Shown here: positions 53,940 to 64,000 of the stretch, piece after piece
Layout: each line of letters opens with the position of its first letter
Position numbering within the stretch: position 1 is the stretch's first letter
Assembly (NCBI GenBank): GCA_945910005.1
Contig: OX246747.1
Location: forward strand, 33,336,293 to 33,400,292
Source of the DNA: Isoperla grammatica
Taxonomy: Eukaryota > Arthropoda > Insecta > Plecoptera > Perlodidae
DNA length: 64,000 nucleotides
Reading direction: 5' to 3'
Program-made: the position numbers and the translations under genes
The notes under the pieces: model-generated
Told to the model about the DNA's origin: nothing
The model's input: only the letters and a program-made list of their open reading frames with translations
The model's database searches: none

Positions 53940-54600
53940 TAGAGGTGGCTCAGCGATAAGACGCGAGACTCTAATTCGGGATCGAGGTCACCGGTTCGAT
54001 TACGGCCACCGGCAATTCTGACTGAAGGTTTTTTCCGAGGTTTTCCTCAGTCGTAAAGGTGAATGCTGGGATTGAGTTCTACTAGAAGCCCTCGGAAATT
54101 CCCGGAAAGGTACCGGGTTCAAATCCCGGTTAAGGAAGAAGTTTTTTAACTTCTTTTAACTATTCAGTTCCATTACTTCTTGTCTTAGGAATAAGAAAAC
54201 GGCGACTTTGGAGCCGTCCTAGCAACGAAGCACTCAATAAATTCAAAGTTGTTCTGAGTCGGCCTTGTTGATTCTGACATTCGTCCGCAGGTGTTCGCAC
54301 TGTCCAATCACTGATTCATATGTTTCGTATTTCACATATCGATCTTTGATCATGGTTATCGCTCACTCGTCGATGGTGTTCGAAGCCTACAGGGTTGGTT
54401 TAGTCGCTTTAAATAAGAGTCCCCCACTGAAAATCAGTTTCGTTACTGAGTGGGTAGACTCTAAATGTGAATTTATTTATTTTATTTTATTTAACTTTCT
54501 AAACCCCCTTATATACCTAGTTAGTTAGTCACCTGAAGAGAGGCACATCAGGTAAAGCTAGTGTGCACCCTCTAACGAGTATACCTACGAAAAAAATTAT
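53940..54600 (+). mobile_element. tRNA-derived SINE family B, copy 2, split by family A
   Basis: 5' part 53940-54108 (AGAGGTGGCTCAGCGATAAG, CCGGTTCGATTACGGCCACC, TTTTTTCCGAGGTTTTCCTC) and 3' part about 54500-54600 (CACCTGAAGAGAGGCACATC, AGGTAAAGCTAGTGTGCACC) match the uninterrupted copy at 40650-40923. The family A copy at 54110-54490 lies between. Confidence 0.88.
54110..54490 (+). mobile_element. SINE-like family A, fullest copy
   Basis: Begins with GGGTTCAAATCCCGG (B-box-like), then AAACGGCGACTTTGGAGCCG, TTGTTGATTCTGACATTCGT, CAGGTGTTCGCACTGTCCAA, TATCGCTCACTCGTCGATGG, GGTTGGTTTAGTCGCTTTAA, AAAATCAGTTTCGTTACTGA and GTAGACTCTAAATGTGAATT with a TTTA tail. About 380 bp; the best available model of the family. 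Confidence 0.85.
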
Positions 54601-55317
54601 TATTATTCTCTTGGTACAACTTAATGCCACCTGCACATATGTTGCCTGTTGTTATACATGTATACACACGTGTACACCATCTTTATATGTTAACTATTGA
54701 AACACGGGTCGTTCATATCGTATAATACAGCAGAACAAAGAGTGTATTAGTAATATTGTGTGGCTGCATTGAACAAGCTAGCTAACTACCAACCCACTCA
54801 CACACACCTGTAGTGGATCTGTACATAACAGACAGACGTTTGTATGTCAGGACTGTACCAGTGTCTGTAAGCGTCAGTATTATTTTCAATGCTGAGTTTC
54901 TACGAAAACACACGCGAATGTGAACCACGGAAAGAATCGTGGAAAAATAAAAAATAAATGTAAAAAAAAAAAAAAAGTAAATTTTGGTAACCCTTGTAGT
55001 ATTTTTCGATTTTTAGAAAACAGTAATGAAATACTATTTAGAAAAGTCTACTTATAGACTTTGTATTGAAAACAGGTTCAGTCAACTGTAATGGGATGAG
55101 GAAATACCTCTTTGTAATATCGTATCACAGACTTGCAGCAATGCAGCCAACCAAAGGGATTATATTTTGTTCCGCAGACTGGCATACTGTGCATTGCTCT
55201 TTGCCGGGGGGGAGGGAGGGGGGGGATATGAATTCCATTCATTCAATACTGAGCTCGAAACATCTGGTTGAGTAAGGTAACACTGTCCACTAAAAATAGC
55301 TCTATTATTGAAAATTG
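54601..55317. other. No recognisable gene
   Basis: Only short open frames; poly-A run at 54962-54975 and a G-rich run near 55207-55225. Confidence 0.45.
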
Positions 55318-55706
55318 TTAAGAGCGAAAGGTATACCTCTACGTCAAAAACCACGGACAAAAAGTTTCCTTTTTTAATTATGTCTCAAGAATGGACTTCG
55401 CAATCAAAAATCTGAATCAACAGCGCACTGTGGTTTGGTAAGCCCTACATACTGAATGCTCTAAGTTGTGTCTTACATGATAATCAGTAAGGTTTTTATT
55501 TCTAATTAATTGTATTACTAATTATCGATTTAATAATCAAAATAAGTACGCTAGTGGTTATAGTATTTCATTCAGTCTGTAGGGTTTATCGGAACACAGT
55601 GCACTGTTGACTCAGATTTTCGATTTCGAGTAGCATCAATGAGATATAATTAAAAAATGAAAATTGTCAGCGGTTTTTGACGTAGAGGTACCCATCGCTC
55701 TTAAGG
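55318..55706. mobile_element. Long-TIR foldback MITE family H, copy 1
   Basis: TTAAGAGCGA.AGGTA.ACCTC, TACGTCAAAAACC and AAAATCTGAATCAACAGCGC at the left are mirrored at the right (inverted TTAAGAGCGATGGGTACCTC and so on). The arms are about 125 bp. Copy 2 is at 57500-57900. Confidence 0.85.
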
Positions 55707-56185
55707 GTAGTGGGTTGTATAGTTCGCAATATTTTAATTTACTGTATTTTATTGATATCTTTGGAACGTTTTAAATATTTTAAAAGTGATTAATAAACAT
55801 TGTTTGTTTTTGATCAGCAAAACTTCTAAATACTATAATTTTTACGGTTGTTCTTTCAGAGAAAAGACAACTTATTCAATATGTTTTAGTAACAGTATCG
55901 TAACGATAGCAGTAACCATGGGTAGGTTTCCTACGAAAATGCTGTATTATAATTCTTCTTTTTCTTCTTTTTATTAGTTTAATGTCTTTGTGGGTGGTGT
56001 ATAATCAATCTGTGCTGTGCTCTAAATATAGATTGTTACAAGTTGTTTTGACGTAGTCCACCGTAAGCAAGCAACCAATAACTAACTATAAAGTGGCTTT
56101 ATCTCTATCGACAGACACCGAGCAAGGCACACTCGAGCAGCTACTTCGCTACAGATCATCTACTCGGGTTGGTCTATTTGCGTCC

Positions 56186-56189
<4 letters not shown>
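55707..56189. other. No recognisable gene
   Basis: AT-rich flank between the family H copy and the TA repeat. Confidence 0.45.

Positions 56190-56235
<46 letters not shown>
56190..56235. repeat. (TA)n microsatellite
   Basis: About 22 perfect TA units directly abutting the large palindrome. Confidence 0.95.
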
Positions 56236-56239
<4 letters not shown>

Positions 56240-56397
56240 ACAATTATAAATACCACGGGTTGTTACGTCACGTTTACTGCTCTTACTTGTCATATTAGTC
56301 GACGTTTCTGAGCCTGCTCAGAAACGTCGACTAATATGACAAGTAAGTGCAGTAAACGTGACGTAACAACCCGTGGTATTTATAATTTTAACAATAT
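56232..56397. repeat. 166-bp near-perfect palindrome (83-bp arms, no spacer)
   Basis: The axis lies between 56314 and 56315. Moving outward, both arms read (inverted) CTGAGCAGG/CTCAGAAACGTCGACTAATA type sequence, then GACAAGTAAG, GTAAACGTGACGTAACAACC and CGTGGTATTTATAATT. I count two mismatches in 82 pairs besides the axis pair. It could extrude as a cruciform. Confidence 0.92.
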
Positions 56398-57499
56398 TAA
56401 TAGTCACGAAAGTCTAAGTTCATAATATATATATACTGTATGAGTACGACCTTATCAAATAAGACTGGGAGTTCAGTTAGGACTAAAATATTGTATTTTA
56501 AGATTCAGAAATCAATAGCTTAAGATTTGTACGACATAGGACGGAATGTAGAGTCGAGTTAAGTATGATTTGTTATGGTTGCTATTGAGTTTGTTCTTCT
56601 TATGGAAAATAGCATGTAATATAATAATATTACGTAGCAACAAATCCTGTACTTGCTACTGTACTTAGGTTACTTGTTGTCTGTGCATACATCGCTCAAA
56701 GTTCTCATAGTAAAGTGTTTAGAATGATACAGCTAGAGTGTACAGAATTCAATCTAGCGAACTCATTTTTACATGTTTTTTTTTTCAACTCGGGATCTCT
56801 ATCGTCAAATGTAGCGTCTAACTTTGAACCACTTCCATCGTAAACAGATTTCCTTCCCATTTTCTATACGAGTTCATTTCCGATGCTTTTATGAATAACA
56901 AGTCAAGTTTCAAAGTTAAAAAAGCCCCAACCCGAACCTGGAATCGAACCCTGGAACTTCTGCATTGGAAGTAGATATAAACCCAAAAGATCAAGGAGCC
57001 ACACAAAAAGAAATGTTCAAAACATTTCGTAGTCTATTATTTTGATATGACTGGCTCTATAATATCAAATACGTTATAGATACTTCAGGAAGAAAAAACA
57101 AAGTAAGTGCTTGATTTTTTATATTATAAACTCACCTTTATATTAAACGTTCTATTATATATTGCAGCCTAGGAAAATGTAAGAGCGAAGTATACATAAT
57201 TCCTTGTAGGAATTACGACCAGCCACGCTGACAAGCCTGGTGATATATTAGCGCCGTATTGCGCAAGGGACGCATAAACGTTAACTACAGCGCATGCGGC
57301 CCTGTAAAATATTCAGTGAATATGCGGTGACCGCGGCCCTAATATGTCTCATCCAGGGCCGGTGCCGCTTTGAGGGCCGCCCCCGGGGGGGCAAAGCGAA
57401 GATAATCAAAATATACGGACGGACCAGAGTCCAAATTGTGTATAAAAAGTGGAAAAGTGTTATTAAAAAATACAGCCACGATTCGGATATTGAACTCAG
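56398..57499. other. Gene-free flank with a family A head
   Basis: Apart from the inverted family A head at 56800-57005, no gene is seen. GGCCGCCCCCGGGGGGGCAA near 57375 is a short GC-rich palindromic word beside CATCCAGGGCCGGTGCCGCT. Confidence 0.4.
56800..57005 (-). repeat. SINE-like family A, 5' head (inverted)
   Basis: Read on the minus strand: TGTGTGGCTCCTTGATCTTT (A-box-like), then GGGTTCGATTCCAGGTTCGG (B-box) and GGGGCTTTTTTAACTT, which matches the heads at 19400 and 34860. This copy best shows the tRNA-like promoter. Confidence 0.6.
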
Positions 57500-57905
57500 G
57501 CCAGGTCCGAAGTCTATTACTGCCAGCGATGGGTACATCTACGTAACAAACTGCAGAAAAGTTTCGTTTATTAATTATATCTCAAGATTGCTACACAAAA
57601 TCAAAAATCTTAATCAACAGCGCACTGTGTTTTGGTAAGCCCTACAAACAATTAAATACTATTACTATTAGCGTAGTTATTATGATTGTTAATTCGATAA
57701 TAAGCAATTAAATAAATTAGATATAAAAATCATACTGATTATAATGTAAGACACAATTGAGAGCATTCAGTATGTAGGTCTTACTAAACCACTGTTGATT
57801 CAGATTTTCGGTTTCGAAGCCCATTCTTGAGATATACTTTAAAAATGAAAATTGCGTGTGGTTTTTGACGTGAAGGTATCCATCCATCCATGTTAACTCT
57901 AACAC
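57500..57905. mobile_element. Long-TIR foldback MITE family H, copy 2
   Basis: CGATGGGTACATCTACGTAA, AATCTTAATCAACAGCGCAC and the inverted right half (CACTGTTGATTCAGATTTTC, GGTTTTTGACGTGAAGGTA) match copy 1 at 55318-55706. Confidence 0.8.
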
Positions 57906-58089
57906 GTCTAAATTTTGGACATACCGAGAAATTCTACGGGGAATTTCATTGAAATAGACAGATCATGTGGAGCACTGACGTTTCTTTTGAGCATTTTACA
58001 GCTCACGTTGCCTCGAAAAAAAACTTCATTTATTAAATACCTTTCCGCGAGAAAGGTAAGTGACGGAAAGTAAGCGGAAACCTAACCTC

Positions 58090-58495
58090 TCTCTTGCTGC
58101 ACTACTGTGGAATCAGCCTTGGAAAACATAGTACATGAATGGAGCGTCAATTTATTTATTTATTTATATATTTTTTTTTTAATGTCTATCCTATTCAGTT
58201 ATAAAAACTGATTCACAAAGAAGAACCTTAAATAAAACTAGGCTATCTGTTATCTGGTAATCTGTTGTACCCTCATCGGCTGGCTCTTTCCACCCCCACT
58301 CAAACGGCATCTAGACAAAACACATTCACCCTCACCATTGTAACATTTCAGTGCTCTGTAATTGACCGCACTTCGACTAACGTAGGCGAATCTTTTCCAG
58401 ATTTCTGTATACCTTATTTTTATGGTCGCACTTCTAGCGTTTACAAAGGTCTTACTTCATTTATCTACTGTGGTTCCCAAGACTGATAGAACTTT
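58090..58495 (+). repeat. Dispersed repeat family E, copy 2, with an insertion
   Basis: Matches 38450-38750 but is interrupted after GAATGGAGCGTCAA by about 105 bases (about 58150-58260) beginning with a TTTATTTA tract, possibly the tail of a minus-strand retroposon. The insert contains CTATCCTATTCAGTTATAAA, close to sequence at 2340-2360. Confidence 0.7.
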
Positions 58496-58794
58496 AGTCA
58501 TTTCTGCTTCATGTCATCCGATTACCCCTTCGTCCACCCCCCCCCCTCCACACCCCCTCACCAACAGCTTCCGAGGACAATTATTTACGGCTTAGCGACG
58601 AAGATTTAAGCGCATTTTCCACTATTGTGACGTCAATTCAGCAACTACATTTCAGTTTGTCGTTTGTTTTCCAGGGTTTCCCAGTCCGGAAAACGGCGAA
58701 CGTGAGAAATTGCGGAAGAAGAAGAGGAAGAAGAGGAAATGGAACAGAACAGGTGTCTCTAGAATAGAACCGAAAATAGAACCCTAGAATAGAA

Positions 58795-59065
58795 CCACAA
58801 TTCAAAGTTGGTCTGAATCGGCCTTGTTGATTCTGACATCTGTCCGCAGGTGTTCGCACTGTCCAATCACTGATTCATATGTTTCGTATTTGAAATATCG
58901 ATCTTTGATTGGTTATCGCTCACTCGTCGATGGAGTTCGGAGCCTACAGGGTTGGTTTAGTCGCTTTAATTTATAGTCCCCCACTGAAAATCAGTCTTGT
59001 TATACTGAGTGGATACTCTATAAATACGAATTTATTTATTTTTATTTATTTAACCCTTGGCGTGC
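58795..59065 (+). repeat. SINE-like family A, copy
   Basis: ACAATTCAAAGTTGGTCTGA to TACTGAGTGGATACTCTATA and a TTTATTTATTTT tail. Confidence 0.88.
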
Positions 59066-59339
59066 AATGGTGTTAAATGTACGAACGACAATGAAAGGCT
59101 TTGATGAAAATAAAAATGATCTATAATATGTATAGCCACTATAGCTGTCTGTAGGATTCAGTAAACAAATTTCAGTAAATTCCACCTGTTACTATACATG
59201 ACTAACTTTTATCTACAGATAGTTTTAAAAAAAAAAGTTAATCACGGCAGACAGGGTCGCCGTGAGTTTTAACGAAAATAGAAGCCATCTCGTAACTTCT
59301 ATTCAGTCCGCGGGTCACTTTTCATTAGCGAGTATTAAC

Positions 59340-59374
<35 letters not shown>

Positions 59375-60480
59375 GTTGAGACCGCTATTGTGAAAAGTTC
59401 ATATCAAAAGTTTCGTTCGTGAATACTACCATTGTGAACAATATGGTTCGGAAAAGTTTGTTTTTGCGAGGTGAAAATTGTCAACGCGATTTCACTCGAA
59501 TTAAATTTCCATCGTGAAATAAATAATTTGCAACACATGCAAAATAGACCTTTTTCAGAATTGATCTAAGACCTTTAGATAGAGCTAATCACAGCCCTCT
59601 ACATCTTCAATGACAACAATGCACAACAATGAAAAATACACCTCTACATAACTATCAAGGACCCTTAGATAGAGCAAGTCACTGTTTCTAGATCAATTCT
59701 GAAAATCACCTAATAATAACGTTAATTTCTTCTAAGCGCTTTGCTTTCAACCAGTCTTCTAACGATCCTATTATTAATTATTTTTTTTTTATATTATTTT
59801 TTTTTCATTTTTTTTACATGAGTGTTACATAAATATTTTTTTCATACAGTGGAAAATACCTGAACCAATAAACAAGTGTTCGTGGCGGTTCAGGTTTATA
59901 TAAGAAAACTAATAGGTAACATACCGTTCTATATATTAATAGTTATACTAAAGCTAAATTAAATGCACACTACATATGAATAACGGTACATGGTGTACAA
60001 ATGATATAAAATTAAATGAAGATAAGATTTAAAATAAAAGTACGCTAAATGTTTTACAACGAATTTTGTATAAGAAATACATTAATTCATTACCGCTGAC
60101 CAAACTAATAAACCAACTCTCTTGCCATAAACTTTCTCCGAGGCAAAGCTGAGAACGCCGCAGAGCATTTGTTTTCCACTCCATTTATAATAAGTTGTTT
60201 GTACACCCCGACTGGACCGCAGATTCTTTGAATGTTGGGTCCGAACTGTCAAAAAGTAATCAATCAAATCTAATCGTTTGTTTGTTTGTTGTATGGACGC
60301 CTATTATTTGGCTAGATGTTGTGTTTCCAAGAAATGTGCTCATGGTTGAACTACTGTTATGGCTTAGTACGGTAATGAATTCGGGGATTTCTTCTCATGT
60401 TTGTGCTAGCCAGGTAGTGGGGGTGTACATAATTTGTGGAAAGCCAAGATCGGCGAAAGAACGACTGATTTTCCTGTTCT
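59066..60480. other. No recognisable gene; (TA)n and repeat debris
   Basis: A (TA)n tract at 59343-59372, relatives of the hairpins at 37994 and 45107 (59055-59097 and 59568-59700), otherwise AT-rich sequence. Confidence 0.5.
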
Positions 60481-60530
60481 CAATGATATTCAACAGCTAT
60501 AGTAGGCTAGATAACCAGTCCCCCAACCTT

Positions 60531-60565
<35 letters not shown>

Positions 60566-61770
60566 TGCGTTACCCAACAACAGAATACAGAAGTTCCAGA
60601 AAACGTTGGATGCAATACTAAAGTAATTAAATGTAAGCATATAGAAAGACAAATGTTCATGGTGACATGACTGACTACTTCTAGAGTTCTAATACTAATG
60701 CTAATACTAATGCTTATACTAAGTATTTTCAGCGGAATATACAAGCAGATACATATAACATAATTTTTGTAACGGTGAACATAATTTGTATCAGATTTTT
60801 TAACCAATGAAGTAGAATAATACTGGCAATGAAAATTGCAAGACAAATACATGGAGTAGAAAAGAAGCGATATTAAGGTTGTGGTGAGAAACGGAAATTC
60901 ATTAAATTTTACATTATATCATTTTATCAAATTTTATCAAAGCAAATTGTTATAAATATTTATTATGAAGAAGATAAGGTTTAATAACAGTGCATTGAAC
61001 TAACTTAAGTTATGTTGTGTATGGACTGACTGAACAGAATGCACTTTTTCTTGAGAAGCGGTGTGCTGTCACCAAATAAATCGATATTGAACTCGCTTTA
61101 CTTTTCCATTCCATTGTAGTGTCTAACCGTTCTAGGAAGAAATGAATGTTTATAAACGTCTATTCTTGCAGCCGGTTCATTAAAAAGTCCAGTGTGTCTT
61201 GAGCGTCTTGAAGGCGTGTTAAATGATATAAGTTCCAATAGGATCTGTGCAGTCTATCTCACTTTTCACTATTCTTTGAAGAAAGACAAGATCAGATGTT
61301 TCTCGTCTATGCTCTAATGTTTGCAGCAGGTTGGACTTACACAGATTTATATAATTTACTCTATGATAAGCAGTATTATTTCTAAAACAGAACCACTTGA
61401 TTAACCTGTGCTGCAGGCGTTCGACGTTGTGTATCTTGGTTAGGTGGTGAGGAGACCAGATTACACTAGCGTAATCAACAATCGGCCTAACAAGACCCAG
61501 GTACAGTCTACGAATTGTGACGTCAGAGAAATCACGTCCGCACGTCCGCTTGATAAATCCTAGCATTTTGAAGGCCTTCGGAAGAATTTTGTCTATATGC
61601 ATATTAAATGAAAGATTGGAACTAACTACCACTCCTAAGTCACACACGCTGGATACCCTGTCCAACTGTCCAAAATGACATCTCCCATAGTATAATCGTG
61701 AACAATAACATTTTTCTTATTTGTAAACGAGATGACTTGACACTTTTTTAAATTTAAGTCCATTTTCCAC
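60531..61770 (-). mobile_element. LINE 3' fragment nested in the hAT-like MITE
   Basis: On the minus strand it ends in a (TAAA)n tail (60531-60566 on the plus strand) and begins abruptly near 61770, so it is 5'-truncated. It carries the C-terminal part of a reverse transcriptase protein and about 650 bp of 3' UTR. Confidence 0.8.
61219..61665 (-). pseudogene. LINE reverse transcriptase, C-terminal part
   Basis: The frame contains VCDLGVVVSSNLSFNMHIDK, AFKMLGFIKRTC and LYLGLVRPIVDYASVIWSPH, the thumb and post-thumb motifs of Jockey/CR1-type reverse transcriptases, then RLQHRLIKWF. The similarity continues slightly upstream (LDRV). The catalytic part is lost by 5' truncation. It is different in sequence from both LINEs at 26-32 kb. 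Confidence 0.8.
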
Positions 61771-61984
61771 GTAGCAATTTGAAGCCATTTTGAATTGAGC
61801 AGTTTACATGCTAATTTGGACCTTTCAGTACTGCTAGCGCTGCGAGCGGCAGAAAGTCGAGTTAGAGACTCCTATTCCCGCCTGTGGTATTTGCCCAATT
61901 CAAGATGGCTTCTAATTGACACGCTTGTGGCTGCTAGGTTGCGCATCTAGCCTACTATAGCTGTTGAATATCATTGCCTGTTCT

Positions 61985-63094
61985 CAACTAAGCCATGGAC
62001 CCACTGTATAGTCAAACTACGGGTGAAATTGAATCTGTATCCTCCTCACCCTACTCTACCCTCCGCGTAATACCCAACCCCAATAAACTTAATTGGCCTT
62101 TGATCTCCATAATGGACTTGTGCTGAGTAAACAATTAACAAGTTAACAGTCTCCGGTCGTCCAGGAACTCAAATGCAAACAAGATGGATCGCTAGATTCT
62201 ACGAGCTATTAAACACGCTGGTACACAAGCTCAATGGCAGATCAATGGAGCACCCAGGGGCCACATTCCTGTACATTTGCAAACTTAACCCCGGTGTTAA
62301 GCAATAGCCAATCAGGAGTCGGCAATTGAGCCGCCGATGGAAGGAAGATATTGTTGAAAAACGAGACAAAATAAAAACAAAAACAGTCCAATAACCTCAA
62401 AACGCTGACAAAATACTCAATAAAGCTACATATAATTCACATTATGTAGGACCTATTTAATGTACAGTAAATACACAAAATTGTTTATAAACTTCAATAA
62501 ACACATGAAGTAACGTATCCATGAAGGTGGGTGGATATTCCCAATTAAAGAATTAAAGTGTGACATTTGTGAAACTGTACACATGGGCATTAACAAAATG
62601 GCGGCAGTTTTTTGAGATAACTGTTCTTAACCCTACTATCAGACAGGGTTATATTTGCCTCCAAATTATGCAGGGAAGCCTGTGTAGGAGTTAACTCCGG
62701 GGTCATTTTAACATGTTAAAAATATGAACAGATATGAGGCCCCAGGAGGAACCCTCCCCCCCCTATTACCCCTCACTCCCCCCGCCCCCCCCCCCCCCCC
62801 TCCCGAATATATTCAGCGTCGAGGCCTATCCTATAGTTAAATTGTCTGCGGTAGTCAAGAGCTCAAAAAGCGCATGAGAATTTATGCGTAGCTTAAAAAC
62901 AAGTTTTGCGAAACAGATTCGTGGGTAGCTATAGCTATTATCAGGGTGTATACAGATAACGAAATAAAGTATATATTCAAAATTCATTACATTTGTATAG
63001 AATCCGATACTAAAATTACATCTCAGTTATCGGATTTTTAATACAAACGTGATGAAATTAGAATGTATTTTGTTTCGTTATAGCTGTAGATCTT
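61985..63094. other. No recognisable gene
   Basis: C-rich run at 62756-62803; AACTTAACCCCGGTGTTAAG near 62284 and GGAGTTAACTCCGGGGTCAT near 62687 are partial inverted relatives that might be ends of an old MITE. Confidence 0.4.
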
Positions 63095-63265
63095 GATATA
63101 TATCAATGATATCGATCTTTGATTTATCATCGCTCACTCGTCGATGGTGTTTGGAGCCTACAGGGCTGGTTTAGTCGCTTTAAATTAAAGAAACCCACTG
63201 AAAATCAGTTTAGTTTCTGAGTGGGTAGACTCTAAATGTGAATTTATTTATTTTATTTATTTATA
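63095..63265 (+). repeat. SINE-like family A, 3' half
   Basis: ATCGATCTTTGATTTATCAT through GGTTTAGTCGCTTTAAATTA to GAGTGGGTAGACTCTAAATG and a TTTATTTA tail. Confidence 0.88.
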
Positions 63266-63814
63266 TGAGTACTAGCTGACAAAGAGTTATCTTCAAGATT
63301 CTTCTCCTTTATTCTGGATTCTGAACATTTCACATTTTATGGGGTAGTGTTAAAAAAACGAAACAAAACGGATTTAAAACGAAATCGAATCATATTTTAG
63401 TCTTGTGTTTTACCGAAACGAAATTTAGTCAAACCTAGTCAAGTAATTGCTTTCCGCTCTATACGAATGTGTTTTATAATTACAGCAGTCAATTACGGCG
63501 TTTACGATTGCGTGCGGCACAGAATTGCGCACGGGGGGGGGGGGGGGGGAGGGGGTAAGTGGTGGAGGGGGGGAAGGGGGGAGGGGGAAGTTACGCACAT
63601 CGATTGCAACTAGTCCTGTGCACGAAGTTGAGCGAGTATTAACCGATGTTAAACGATGTCTATATAGGTTGTGTCAGATAAGTTTGTTTGCAGTGACAAG
63701 ACGGGATCTATAGGCAGCTCTACTTCCTTTTTTGCTGCTGAAGATAATATATTAGAAAGATAGTCTTTATAAATTATAGCCCTGCTGCTGAAAAATTAAA
63801 AAGAAATAGCGAAG
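63266..63814. other. No recognisable gene; poly-G tract
   Basis: G-rich stretch at 63532-63590, otherwise unremarkable. Confidence 0.5.
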
Positions 63815-63970
63815 ACAGCACATCGCTTATCGTTACCGCTCACTCGTCGATAGTGTTCGGAGCCTACAGGGTTGGTTTAGCCACTTTAAATTAAAGTCCC
63901 CCACTGTAAATCCGTTTAGTTACTGAGTTGGGTAGACTCTAAATGTGAATTTATTTTATTTATTTTTTTA
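63815..63970 (+). repeat. SINE-like family A, 3' half
   Basis: TTATCGTTACCGCTCACTCG, GGTTGGTTTAGCCACTTTAA and GGTAGACTCTAAATGTGAAT with a TTTATTTATT tail at the window's edge. Confidence 0.88.
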
Positions 63971-64000
63971 CAGTAAACTATACACAATATTTTAGTTACA

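Larger units (their letters stand above)
60481..61976. mobile_element. hAT-like MITE family G, copy 2, split by a LINE; 8-bp target duplication
   Basis: CCTGTTCT at 60473-60480 and 61977-61984 flanks CAATGATATTCAACAGCTAT...ATAGCTGTTGAATATCATTG. The left 50 bp and right about 200 bp match the uninterrupted 270-bp copy at 46305-46574. The material between (about 60531-61770) is a LINE 3' fragment on the minus strand. Confidence 0.9.

Overview
The window is a transposon-rich stretch of a metazoan nuclear genome, most likely a marine invertebrate. The evidence is intron-bearing genes with GT/AG splice sites, AT-rich sequence, and dense microsatellites and minisatellites. There are also animal-type transposon families (tnp2/CACTA-like, PIF-Harbinger, hAT-like, LINEs, Polinton-type DNA polymerase) and tRNA- and 5S-derived SINE-like repeats. 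Stretches of alternating GGCCTA resemble what is often seen in echinoderm, hemichordate and some other marine genomes, but I cannot name a species. A 200-base assembly gap lies at 36762-36961.

Host-gene content is low. The only convincing non-transposon gene is a three-exon minus-strand model at 263-2876 whose splice phases agree; it runs out of the left edge. At 3255-7155 lies a complete three-exon tnp2-type transposase gene predicted to encode about 861 residues without a stop. From 7.5 to 9 kb there are two arrays of tandem repeats. At 9.83-11.01 kb is a short PIF-Harbinger element with both TIRs, the first exon of the transposase and a MADF-domain exon in opposite orientation. From 11 to 17.5 kb there are minisatellites, a second decayed Harbinger element (MADF-protein C-terminus and transposase C-terminus, tail to tail, with a mariner-type MITE between them) and a TAACC-rich array. 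At 17.56-19.03 kb is a decayed protein-primed DNA polymerase of the Polinton type.

The core of the window, 20.8-32.4 kb, is a nest of mobile DNA. A 731-bp MITE with TAA target duplication sits inside a 9-bp minisatellite. A 4.05-kb palindromic element (22555-26609) has arms of about 1.53 kb and carries a decayed gene that looks like a PIN/FEN-type nuclease followed by a tesmin-like CXC domain. One palindrome arm was later hit by a LINE 3' fragment with its own target duplication. Directly abutting it is a Jockey-like LINE with an apparently intact ORF2 (27051-29852), then a long TTA tract and a second, 5'-truncated and frameshifted LINE (30309-32398).

The right half, 32.4-64 kb, has no convincing protein-coding host gene. 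It is a mosaic of a recurring SINE-like family (called family A here, about 13 copies or pieces), a tRNA-derived SINE (family B, one copy with a 15-bp target duplication and one copy broken by family A), several foldback or TIR-bearing MITE families, two copies of an hAT-like MITE with perfect 8-bp target duplications, a five-unit tandem array of 5S-rRNA-like promoter sequence, and a 166-bp near-perfect palindrome at 56232-56397. The most informative signals are the nested insertions, which give a relative order of transposition events, and the large palindrome, which on transcription would make a long hairpin RNA.
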